IMG/VR virus record: IMGVR_UViG_3300048588_000287
Location: 1 to 27,034 of that record
Length of the DNA stretch: 27,034 nucleotides
Strand: one strand, 5' to 3'
Origin: a virus
Position numbers and translations under genes: made by a program. Under the pieces are notes generated by a model. The model did not search any database and was not told the origin of the DNA. It saw only the letters and a list, made by a program, of their open reading frames with translations. Position 1 is the stretch's first letter. Every line of letters starts with the position of its first letter. Of this stretch, positions 1 through 5,147 are shown piece by piece.

Positions 1-17
1 TTTTCCTGCAGCGACAT
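1..17 (-). CDS. possible start of the next lysis gene (cut by window edge)
   Basis: An ATG at 17 on the minus strand lies 6 bases beyond the endolysin stop and opens a frame that runs out of the window after five codons. The spacing fits the tight packing of this operon, and a purine-poor GGTGAT stretch precedes it. Holin or spanin genes often sit here in lambda-like phages, but five codons cannot identify anything. Confidence 0.25.
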
Positions 18-22
18 GCCGA

Positions 23-493
23 TCACCAGCCGACCGGGATTTCGAAGTGCGGGCCATCCAGGAAGGCCTTGCGCTTGTTCGCCTTTTGCGTGGCGACATA
101 GGCTTCCGTGGCGCGCTTGATGGCGCCGGCACTGTTCAGCGCGTCCAGGCGGAACCAGCCGGCACCGTAGCGGATCGGCAAGCCCTGTTCGCGCGACGCC
201 TGGCGCATGGCCTCGGCGATCGGCAGGTATAGCGCCCACTCCCAACGCGGGCCGCCGATCCACGCGACAAGATCCACGGCCTTGCCGTAGCCGTCGGATT
301 GCTTCAGGTGGCGGCTGGCCATGGTCTGGCTGGCACCGCGGCGCACGTATTCGCGCTGCGTCTCGATGCTGCGCACGCCTTCGAGGACCGTGAAGTCCTG
401 GGTGGTCAACTGGATGGCGCGCTGTACGCACCGCACAAGCCGGGGATCTACGCCGCGCAGCTTGTCGATCGAGGTTTTGCCCAGCTGGTACAT
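23..493 (-). CDS. endolysin, M15-family (L-alanyl-D-glutamate/D,D-) peptidase
   Basis: This is a 156-residue peptidoglycan peptidase expected to cut cross-bridge or stem peptides during host lysis. The zinc-site signature of the M15/VanY-like fold is visible: S60-R-H62 followed by D74 (the SxHxxG...D region) and the C-terminal G-P-H149-F-E151 motif. Length matches single-domain phage M15 endolysins such as that of T5; no cell-wall-binding domain or signal peptide is seen, so a holin would be needed for export. The start is ATG, with a weak GAGG about 11 bases upstream. It is the last complete gene of the leftward operon, just after a Mor-type activator, the place lysis genes occupy after Q in lambda. 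The exact bond cleaved is not determinable here. Confidence 0.85.
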   Translation of the reverse strand: MYQLGKTSIDKLRGVDPRLVRCVQRAIQLTTQDFTVLEGVRSIETQREYVRRGASQTMASRHLKQSDGYGKAVDLVAWIGGPRWEWALYLPIAEAMRQASREQGLPIRYGAGWFRLDALNSAGAIKRATEAYVATQKANKRKAFLDGPHFEIPVGW

Positions 494-526
494 GCGCGCG
501 CTGCCTCGAATGAAGTAGGGCGCAGG

Positions 527-943
527 CTATTCGTCGTCGTCGGGGGGTGCGAGGTGGGACTGATTCCGAACCGCTTCGCGCGCGGCCAGCGCTTCCTCGC
601 GGCCACTGCGCACCAGGATATTGCGGACCCACTTCCGGCTTAGGCCGTGGTCGAAGCTGATGCCGCGGATGCTGCCGCCCTGGTCGAAGGCCAGCACGAC
701 GGATTCGTTCCGCAGTTCCAGCAGTGAATTGAGCTCGCTGGGGATCTCGAGGCGCTCGCCGCCTTTCGCGGTGGCCAGCTTCCTGGCGGCGGTGATGCCG
801 ATCACCAGGGCTATCGGGTGGGTTTCCGTCATGCGCTCGGCGCTGGGGACGCTCAGTTGCCGGCCGCCATACGTGCGGGTCAGGGTGATAGCGGCCTGAT
901 GCCCGCAGGCCTCGACGATCTCGGTCAATGTCCTGCTGCGCAT
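527..943 (-). CDS. Mor-family transcription activator (late-gene regulator candidate)
   Basis: This 138-residue protein matches the Mor/C activator pattern: a central dimerisation half with the repeated GG-x-x-L-x-I/V-P element (about residues 27-33 and 62-68), then a C-terminal helix-turn-helix with the F-D-H-G-L-S-R-K-W-V recognition region (about residues 97-106). Mor proteins of Mu-like phages activate middle or late promoters that lack a good -35 box. I chose the ATG at 943, which has GGGG seven bases upstream, over the GTG at 985, which lacks a ribosome site. The gene occupies the place of lambda Q, at the end of the early operon and immediately before the endolysin, which suggests late control. 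A 16-bp repeat that could be its target lies in its own 3' end. Confidence 0.78.
   Translation of the reverse strand: MRSRTLTEIVEACGHQAAITLTRTYGGRQLSVPSAERMTETHPIALVIGITAARKLATAKGGERLEIPSELNSLLELRNESVVLAFDQGGSIRGISFDHGLSRKWVRNILVRSGREEALAAREAVRNQSHLAPPDDDE
552..567 (-). repeat. 16-bp repeat, copy 1 (candidate late activator site)
   Basis: GGAATCAGTCCCACCT (minus strand) lies near the 3' end of the Mor-like gene, 58 bases before the endolysin start codon. The identical 16 bases recur at 24775-24790, 37 bases before the start of the virion operon. The core GGAATCAGTCC is an imperfect palindrome (four of five base pairs symmetrical). A regulatory role is inference. Confidence 0.45.
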
Positions 944-988
944 GCGATCCCCGCCCGTATTGGCTACGGGGATGCAAGTTACCACGGC

Positions 989-1306
989 CTAGTGGCTGTT
1001 GCCTTCGCTGCGGGTAGTGAGGCCGAAGGTGTAGCGGTCAATCTCGACGCCGATCGCCGGCAGCACCTTGCCGACTTCCTCGGGCGGCAGCCCTTCCTGA
1101 AACGCCCGGTCGATGGTGTGCAGCACGCCTTGCGCGCCGGCGTAGAACGCGCGCTGCAGCTGTTCGACGTTGACGGCCGCCTCGCCGATCGGGATCACTT
1201 CATCCTTGAACGCGCGCCATTCGAAGTTGAGCAGGGTGATCGGCGTGCCGGGATCGCCCAGGTCGATCGGCTGGCTGCTGCCGGGGCTTTTGAGTCGCTT
1301 GCTCAT
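989..1306 (-). CDS. phage protein of unknown function (105 aa)
   Basis: I do not recognise this family. The protein is mixed alpha/beta in character, with a proline-glycine-rich N terminus (about residues 1-24) and a probable helical middle (about residues 36-75); no cysteines, membrane segment or catalytic motif stand out. The start at 1306 is chosen because its ATG overlaps the upstream stop as ATGA and AGGAA lies about 10 bases before it; the longer frame starting at 1423 is only the antiparallel shadow of the upstream gene. It sits between a small phage protein and the Mor-like activator, in the part of the operon comparable to the lambda nin region. Confidence 0.65.
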   Translation of the reverse strand: MSKRLKSPGSSQPIDLGDPGTPITLLNFEWRAFKDEVIPIGEAAVNVEQLQRAFYAGAQGVLHTIDRAFQEGLPPEEVGKVLPAIGVEIDRYTFGLTTRSEGNSH

Positions 1307-1602
1307 GGGGTGCGGTTCCTCTCGGCGATCATGGCGTCGGCCTCGACATAGCGAAGCTTCGACCGCACGGCAGCGGCCCAAAGCATCCAGCCGGCGGGCT
1401 TGTCCTCGGTCGGGAACGGGCAACCGATCGCGGCGGCTTGCTCGGCGGTCAGCAGTTCGAGGCTATCGTTCGACGGGATGGCCACATTCGTGGCGATGTA
1501 GTCGCGCAGGCTCATCCCCTCGATGGTTTCCTGCCACTGGTGATCTCGATCGCTGCGGTGCTGGGTGTGCGGGAACGCCTGCCCGCCGTCGTCGCGGCTC
1601 AC
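1303..1602 (-). CDS. small phage protein with MSLRDYIA element (99 aa)
   Basis: The 99-residue product carries the segment G-M-S-L-R-D-Y-I-A near residue 29, which I recognise from many uncharacterised early-region phage proteins, followed by a tryptophan-containing helix near the C terminus. No enzyme motif or membrane span is visible. The start is GTG and overlaps the preceding stop as GTGA; the stop overlaps the next start as ATGA, so translation is probably coupled. Function unknown. Confidence 0.68.
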   Translation of the reverse strand: MSRDDGGQAFPHTQHRSDRDHQWQETIEGMSLRDYIATNVAIPSNDSLELLTAEQAAAIGCPFPTEDKPAGWMLWAAAVRSKLRYVEADAMIAERNRTP

Positions 1603-1796
1603 GGTCGCGCCTTGAACAGCTTGCGCTCGGCGGCCTTCATGGCGCGGCGTTCGTGGCGGTTGACCGGGCCGTCGGTGTAGCGCTCGCGCGGATAGTTGCG
1701 TGCGTCCTCCGCTACGGTTTCCAGTTTCTTGCCGTCGATCTTGTCGACGATGGATTTCAGCGATCCGTCGACGATCGCCTTGCTGATCTGTTGCAT
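1599..1796 (-). CDS. small basic hypothetical protein (65 aa)
   Basis: A 65-residue, strongly basic protein with a charged C-terminal helix (R-H-E-R-R-A-M-K-A-A-E-R-K). The N-terminal half is predicted helical and amphipathic. It could bind nucleic acid, but no named fold is evident. A clear AGGA lies seven bases before the ATG, and the stop overlaps the next gene's GTG start. It is part of the string of small genes between the replication genes and the Mor-like activator. Confidence 0.6.
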   Translation of the reverse strand: MQQISKAIVDGSLKSIVDKIDGKKLETVAEDARNYPRERYTDGPVNRHERRAMKAAERKLFKARP

Positions 1797-1816
1797 GGTG
1801 GTTTCCTCGGTGGTGA

Positions 1817-2143
1817 TCAGTTTACGAACAGGGCGCCGGCGGTGCCGGCCTCGGGCAGTTCAACGTGGCCGCACTCGCTGCACTGGCTTGTGCCCCAGGC
1901 GTCACCCTCGAGGCGGGCCATCTTGTGCGGGTTGCACGGCGCGATGCGGTAGCGCGCGACGCGGGCCGTCTCGCCCGGCGTGCGGGTGGCGACCTCCACC
2001 ATTTCGCTGGTGATCTCGGCGCCTTCCTTTTTCAGGTCCAGGATGCGCGCGCCCAGCCGCATGATGCCCAGCTCGGCCAGCGCTTCCAGTTGCGTGATCG
2101 GCCCGCGGCGAAGCCGGGCCAGTAGTCTTTCGTTCTGCGTCAT
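1817..2143 (-). CDS. HTH_39-type winged-helix protein with cysteine-bearing C terminus (108 aa)
   Basis: Residues 1-45 read as the short helix-turn-helix domain common in phage early regions: L-R-R-G-P-I-T, then A-L-A-E-L-G, then R-I-x-D-L-K-K-E-G. This supports DNA binding. The C-terminal part adds C-N-P-H and C-S-E-C-G-H around residues 70-95, enough ligands for a small zinc site, though the spacing is not a standard finger. The ATG overlaps the upstream stop as ATGA at 2140-2143. Its role, possibly a local regulator or replication accessory factor, is not shown by the sequence. Confidence 0.65.
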   Translation of the reverse strand: MTQNERLLARLRRGPITQLEALAELGIMRLGARILDLKKEGAEITSEMVEVATRTPGETARVARYRIAPCNPHKMARLEGDAWGTSQCSECGHVELPEAGTAGALFVN

Positions 2144-2391
2144 GGTGTCCTCGCTCTGGGTGGCCCGGCCTGACCGCCGGGGATCTGATCGTGCATTGCC
2201 TGCACCGCGACGGCGCGTTCCTTCAATCGATCGGCGCGGTGGTCGAGCAGTTCGCGGGTTTCGCCTGGGTGCGGCGCACGCTCGCGGGTCTGGATCTCAT
2301 GCACCTGCACGTTCACGCCGTAGCTGGCCAGCGCTGCCTTGACCAGCTGCGCCGCTTCCGGGTGTTCGCTTGTCAGCGTGATGGTGATCAT
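2140..2391 (-). CDS. hypothetical protein downstream of RusA (83 aa)
   Basis: The start at 2391 overlaps the RusA stop as ATGA, and the stop overlaps the next start as ATGA, so this short frame is well anchored although a longer overlapping frame runs through it from 2718. The N-terminal 35 residues look like a beta-alpha-beta element (an M-I-T-I-T-L strand, the helix A-A-Q-L-V-K-A-A-L, then the V-N-V-Q-V-H-E-I strand). The rest is a charged helix rich in arginine and glutamate. No family is recognised. Confidence 0.6.
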   Translation of the reverse strand: MITITLTSEHPEAAQLVKAALASYGVNVQVHEIQTRERAPHPGETRELLDHRADRLKERAVAVQAMHDQIPGGQAGPPRARTP

Positions 2392-2903
2392 CGCAGCAGG
2401 ATGAAATCGGCCAGGCGGGTGATCCAGCTGCCGCTGCGCCAGTTCTCGCGCAACTGCACTTCGACGCGGGGCACGCCGTTGGTGGCGTACAGCTTCACCA
2501 TGTCGACGGCCACCACCTGGGAATCGTCGGCGTAGACGGTCCCGTTCATCGCGTCGCCGATCGACTTGGCGAAGTTGTCGAGGTCGGGCACGCCAGTGGG
2601 GGCAATCTCGCCGTGCATGGCCGCTTCCTGTTTCCACTTTGGCCAGCCTGGCGGGATCTGCACATGCACGGTGATCTGCATTTCGATCGGCCGCTTGCTC
2701 GGCGCGTTGGCGCCCCATGCGCGCCAGGCGATCGCCTTCACCTTTTCCTCATACTCCCGCGTTTCCTTGGGGGTGTAGTGGCTGATGAATGGCTTTTTCC
2801 CAGGCACCTGGACGATCCGCGCCCGCGCCCGTTCCTTGGGCGCCGCGTCCCCGGGCACGACGAAACTGATCGTCCTGCCCGGGTTTTCGCTGGTCGACGT
2901 CAC
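2388..2903 (-). CDS. rusA: RusA-family Holliday junction resolvase
   Basis: A 171-residue homologue of the RusA/YqgF-independent resolvases that cut four-way DNA junctions, helping resolve recombination or replication intermediates before packaging. The diagnostic stretch is present: P-D-L-D-N at residues 106-110, then A-x-N-G at about 118-121 and A-D-D-S-Q-V-V at 125-131, giving the acidic metal-binding residues D107, D109 and D126/D127. The N-terminal A-P-K-E-R-A-R-A-R element is also typical. The start is GTG at 2903, because it makes a GTGA overlap with the upstream stop; a longer frame reading back to 3764 is an antiparallel shadow. It pairs functionally with the ERF recombinase and SSB encoded on the opposite side of the control region. 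Confidence 0.88.
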   Translation of the reverse strand: MTSTSENPGRTISFVVPGDAAPKERARARIVQVPGKKPFISHYTPKETREYEEKVKAIAWRAWGANAPSKRPIEMQITVHVQIPPGWPKWKQEAAMHGEIAPTGVPDLDNFAKSIGDAMNGTVYADDSQVVAVDMVKLYATNGVPRVEVQLRENWRSGSWITRLADFILLR

Positions 2904-3211
2904 TCCGCAGCCGCTGCCGGTGCCGGCAGGTTCGGGATGCGGGTGTAAGGGTAGCGGTCGGGGAATTTCTTCACGTTCTGATTGAAGTAGGTTCCCTTCG
3001 ACTTGGCGTCGCGCGCGGCCGCCCATTCCGTGGCGGTGAAATGCCGGTAGTGGTACAGCCCGCCGGGCTTGCCGTTGTAGCCGTGGAACTCGATCGCCAG
3101 CGTTTCCGTGCTGGGGTCGTAGCCCCATTTCTTGAACTGGCTGCTCTCGACGTCCTCGAGCTGGATGGCCGGGTGCGCGGCCTGGTCGGTGGTCTGCTGT
3201 TCGTTGCCCAT
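2900..3211 (-). CDS. KTSC-domain protein (103 aa)
   Basis: Most of this protein is a KTSC domain (about residues 24-95): an S-S-Q start, the G-Y-D-P-S-T-E-T-L strand, an aromatic L-Y-H-Y-R-H-F element, then A-x-S-K-G-T-Y-F-N and a final Y-P-Y-T-R-I. KTSC is a small domain found alone in phages or fused to lysyl-tRNA synthetase; its biochemical role is not established. The ATG lies directly after the stop of the P-like gene (3212), and the stop forms a GTGA overlap with rusA. A role in replication or recombination is suggested only by position. Confidence 0.78.
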   Translation of the reverse strand: MGNEQQTTDQAAHPAIQLEDVESSQFKKWGYDPSTETLAIEFHGYNGKPGGLYHYRHFTATEWAAARDAKSKGTYFNQNVKKFPDRYPYTRIPNLPAPAAAAE

Positions 3212-4039
3212 CTAGATTCTCTCCCTGGTGATGCCGTCGGCGTCGACGGCGCGGTTGTATGCGGCTTCGAGGCCGCTGCCAAAGCACGCGAGGCACTCGC
3301 CCTGCGTGCGTTGTTTCGGGTGATCCGTGAACACCGGATCGAGTCTGGTTCCGTTGCAGCGCGCGCACGGGTCGGGTTCGACCAGCGACGTCGGCGGCCG
3401 CGGTGGTGGCGCGGTCATGCGGAAGTTGGCGCGGATCTGTTCGATGCACTGCGCCGCGGTCAGCATGATGGGAGGCGGCGCCGGCTGTTCGTCCTGCACG
3501 GTCAGCTGCTGCGCTGCAGGCGTGTAGGTGGGCAGCTTGCCGCCGCCCATCACATGCTCCCGCGCCAGCGCGTAGGCCTTGGCCAGCATGCGTTCCTGCC
3601 GCACCGGGTCGGCCATGCGCCACTCGTTCGCGCTCAGGTGGCGACCCACCAGCACGGTGAACGGGTGCTGCCCCTCGGGCGGCCCTGCGCGCTGCAGTTC
3701 GACGGCGGTCAAGCTGATCACGCCCAGGCACGCGGCGCGGAACTCGACCAGCGTCGGCGGCCACTCCATGTTGCGGGTGTAGCGGATGCCGCGCTCGATG
3801 TGCCGGTGATCCATGCCGGCGAGCTCGGTTGCCCAGTAGAGGCCGCTTGTCTCGGCGAAGTTGTCGCCGTGCGTGCTAGTCCACTTCGCCCCGTAACTCG
3901 AAGTCATGGCCGCCGCGATCAGATCCAGCGCCGTCTCCGGCAGTGGCCGCAGCTGCGCGGGCACCTGCATTTCGCAGGACGCGGTCGATTGCGCCAGTTC
4001 CTTGCCGGCCGCCTTGGCTGCCGTTCCGATTTCCTGCAT
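3212..4039 (-). CDS. lambda P-like helicase loader with C-terminal zinc module
   Basis: A 275-residue protein whose N-terminal half follows the phage P replication pattern: L-R-P-L-P-E then Y-G-A-K-W, a W-A-T-E-L helix, I-E-R-G-I and the W-P-P-T-L-V-E-F motif (about residues 93-100). P proteins bring the host replicative helicase to O bound at ori. The C-terminal part holds two CxxCxG knuckles (Cys225/228 and Cys249/252), the second reading C-L-A-C-F-G-S-G as in the DnaJ zinc domain. The start is ATG at 4039 because GAGGGAG (4048-4054) lies eight bases upstream; the nearby GTG at 4048 overlaps that ribosome site. Its first 164 bases lie inside the 3' end of the O-like gene in another frame. 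Confidence 0.72.
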   Translation of the reverse strand: MQEIGTAAKAAGKELAQSTASCEMQVPAQLRPLPETALDLIAAAMTSSYGAKWTSTHGDNFAETSGLYWATELAGMDHRHIERGIRYTRNMEWPPTLVEFRAACLGVISLTAVELQRAGPPEGQHPFTVLVGRHLSANEWRMADPVRQERMLAKAYALAREHVMGGGKLPTYTPAAQQLTVQDEQPAPPPIMLTAAQCIEQIRANFRMTAPPPRPPTSLVEPDPCARCNGTRLDPVFTDHPKQRTQGECLACFGSGLEAAYNRAVDADGITRERI

Positions 4040-4700
4040 GATTGCCACTCCCTCGCGGTGGTTGTCCCTCTGCCCCAGCCCTGACCGGCTGGGGTTTTTC
4101 GTTTAGCCATTCGGCTTTCAGCGCGGTCCAGTTGCGGAATATCTGTTCCTCGATCGCCTCGTCGACGGTCCATCCGATCGCAACGGCCCGGTGCAGTTCC
4201 TTGCCCATCCTCGACATGGCCAGTTCCGAATTGTCCGCATGCTTGCGCTTGCGCTGGGCAAGCCACGCGATCAGCACCGGCTCGCTGGGTTTGCATGGCC
4301 AGCTGTCGAAGTTAAGCCCCTCGCCTGTAATAACAGTCTTAGAGTTGCTCCCTGCTTTTGCGGTCACGACGTGGCCCCTATCGCCGGTCACGTCGTGGCC
4401 CCTACCTGGGGTCACGTCGTGGCCCCTATGCGCCAAGTTCAGGCGATACAGGTTCGGCTGATTCTTGCCACCGGCTACCGGCCTGATCACCACTTCGACG
4501 AGGCCACCGTCGGCCAGTTTCTGCATAGCCAGTTTCACGCCTGATCGGCTCATTCCGCACTCGCGTGCCAGGTTGTCGATCGACGCGTCGGCCGTCTCTG
4601 TGTCCGGGTTCGTGCGGTAGGCCAGCAGCAGCAGCAGGAACTTGGCAGGGGTTTTCAGCCCCTGCTGGGCGAGTGCCCATGTCATTGCTGGCCAACTCAT
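3876..4700 (-). CDS. lambda O-like replication initiator containing iterons
   Basis: The 274-residue product begins with a winged-helix domain (about residues 15-75; a recognition segment near L-A-R-E-C-G-M-S-R-S-G-V), the type found in phage O/HTH replication proteins that bind origin iterons. Residues 92-113 show a repeated G-H-D-V-T peptide, the translation of three DNA iterons. Residues 140-200 are helical and charged, and the C terminus is glycine/alanine-rich, then acidic. The start is ATG at 4700, overlapping the repressor stop as ATGA. The stop at 3876 lies 164 bases inside the P-like gene. A plus-strand intrinsic terminator lies inside the coding region (4073-4104). Origin binding is inferred from the iterons and the lambda-like order. 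Confidence 0.78.
   Translation of the reverse strand: MSWPAMTWALAQQGLKTPAKFLLLLLAYRTNPDTETADASIDNLARECGMSRSGVKLAMQKLADGGLVEVVIRPVAGGKNQPNLYRLNLAHRGHDVTPGRGHDVTGDRGHVVTAKAGSNSKTVITGEGLNFDSWPCKPSEPVLIAWLAQRKRKHADNSELAMSRMGKELHRAVAIGWTVDEAIEEQIFRNWTALKAEWLNEKPQPVRAGAEGQPPRGSGNHAGNRNGSQGGRQGTGAIDRVLRNAGARAAAATAGDGAGSDRGGHDFELRGEVD
4073..4104 (+). terminator. antisense intrinsic terminator inside the O-like gene
   Basis: A perfect 8-bp stem CCCCAGCC / GGCTGGGG with a 6-base loop (4073-4094) is followed by TTTTTCGTTT on the plus strand. It would stop rightward transcription, antisense to the O- and P-like genes; in the leftward direction no U-run follows the stem. It is located 34 bases upstream of the P-like start codon. 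Confidence 0.65.
4316..4428. other. putative lambda-type replication origin (iterons plus AT-richer flank)
   Basis: Three iterons (4362-4428) are followed, in the sense of O transcription, by a stretch at 4316-4360 that is clearly AT-richer than its surroundings. Lambda ori has the same layout inside its O gene: iterons first, then an AT-rich unwinding region downstream. Origin function is inference. Confidence 0.62.
4362..4428 (+). repeat. three iterons, 24-bp period
   Basis: Copies at 4362-4380, 4386-4404 and 4410-4428 share GGTCACGWCGTGGCCCCTA; copies two and three are identical over these 19 bases and copy one differs by one base. The period is exactly 24 bp, so the repeat is also in frame. 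Each copy contains CACGWCGTG, a 9-bp palindrome suited to a dimeric initiator. Confidence 0.85.
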
Positions 4701-5017
4701 GCCGGCACGTATCCCAGTTCCTTGGCGGTCAGTCCTGCGAACGCTTCCGGCAGGATCTGGGCAAGCGAAACCATGTTGCCGCTCAACTCGACCAGCTTGC
4801 GGGCCTGCGCCGCGGTGGGGTGGCGGTCGACGTACCACAGCCGCACGGCCTCGCCTTTCGTGAAGCCCAGCGCCTTGCCGACGTGGGTGGCGCCGCCTGC
4901 GGCCTTGATGGCCTGCCAGCGCGCGCGCATCACCGGATCGTCGGGCATGTTCGGCGCCATCGCCGGCGACTTGGCTCGCTTCGCCGGCTTTCGCGCGGCG
5001 GGGGTTTTCGTGGTCAT
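4697..5017 (-). CDS. Cro/YdaS-like HTH repressor
   Basis: A 106-residue protein with a lysine/arginine/alanine-rich N-terminal tail (1-28) and a helix-turn-helix core (about 33-95): the A-I-K-A-A-G-G-A element, the V-G-K-A-L-G-F turn, then V-R-L-W-Y-V-D-R-H-P-T and a V-x-L-A-Q-I-L-P-E-A-F ending. This is the layout of YdaS/Cro-type phage repressors. It is the first gene of the leftward operon and faces the ERF operon across 130 bases, so it probably autoregulates and may control both divergent promoters. The ATG at 5017 lacks a strong ribosome site (ACTGGAA upstream). No CI-type repressor is seen in the window. It could instead be an activator of early genes. Confidence 0.75.
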   Translation of the reverse strand: MTTKTPAARKPAKRAKSPAMAPNMPDDPVMRARWQAIKAAGGATHVGKALGFTKGEAVRLWYVDRHPTAAQARKLVELSGNMVSLAQILPEAFAGLTAKELGYVPA

Positions 5018-5048
5018 GGGTTCCAGTCTCGGTTGGTGGGACGGGCGC

Positions 5049-5100
5049 AGCATACATTTTGCCACGGTGAGTTGCAACGCGCCGATATTGACGGCATATT
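5049..5100. promoter_or_regulatory. putative back-to-back promoters sharing a palindromic -35
   Basis: TTGCAA at 5072-5077 is its own reverse complement, inside GTTGCAAC. Rightward, a 17-base spacer leads to CATATT (5095-5100), a 4/6 match to the -10 box, facing the ERF operon. Leftward, a 17-base spacer leads to TATGCT (complement of 5049-5054), also 4/6, facing the repressor operon. Boxes are modest; the assignment is tentative. Confidence 0.42.
5060..5077 (+). promoter_or_regulatory. composite operator-like motif, copy 1
   Basis: TGCCACG-N4-GTTGCAA occurs here, and TGCCACG-N4-GTTGTAA at 24812-24829 in the other divergent control region, same strand and spacing. It overlaps the shared -35 hexamer, so a bound protein would affect both directions. 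Role inferred. Confidence 0.4.
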
Positions 5101-5147
5101 GCGCCCGCCTTCGGCAATTCCGCCGAACCCACAGCGAGGAACCCAAC

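Noticed and set aside
527-985. GTG start at 985 for the Mor-like gene
   Set aside because: No ribosome site, and the first 14 residues do not fit the family; the ATG at 943 with GGGG upstream is better.
4645-4665. 7-bp hairpin GCAGGGG / CCCCTGC in the first codons of the O-like gene
   Set aside because: No U-run follows in either direction and the sequence encodes a normal part of the winged-helix domain; it may weakly fold in mRNA but nothing more can be said.
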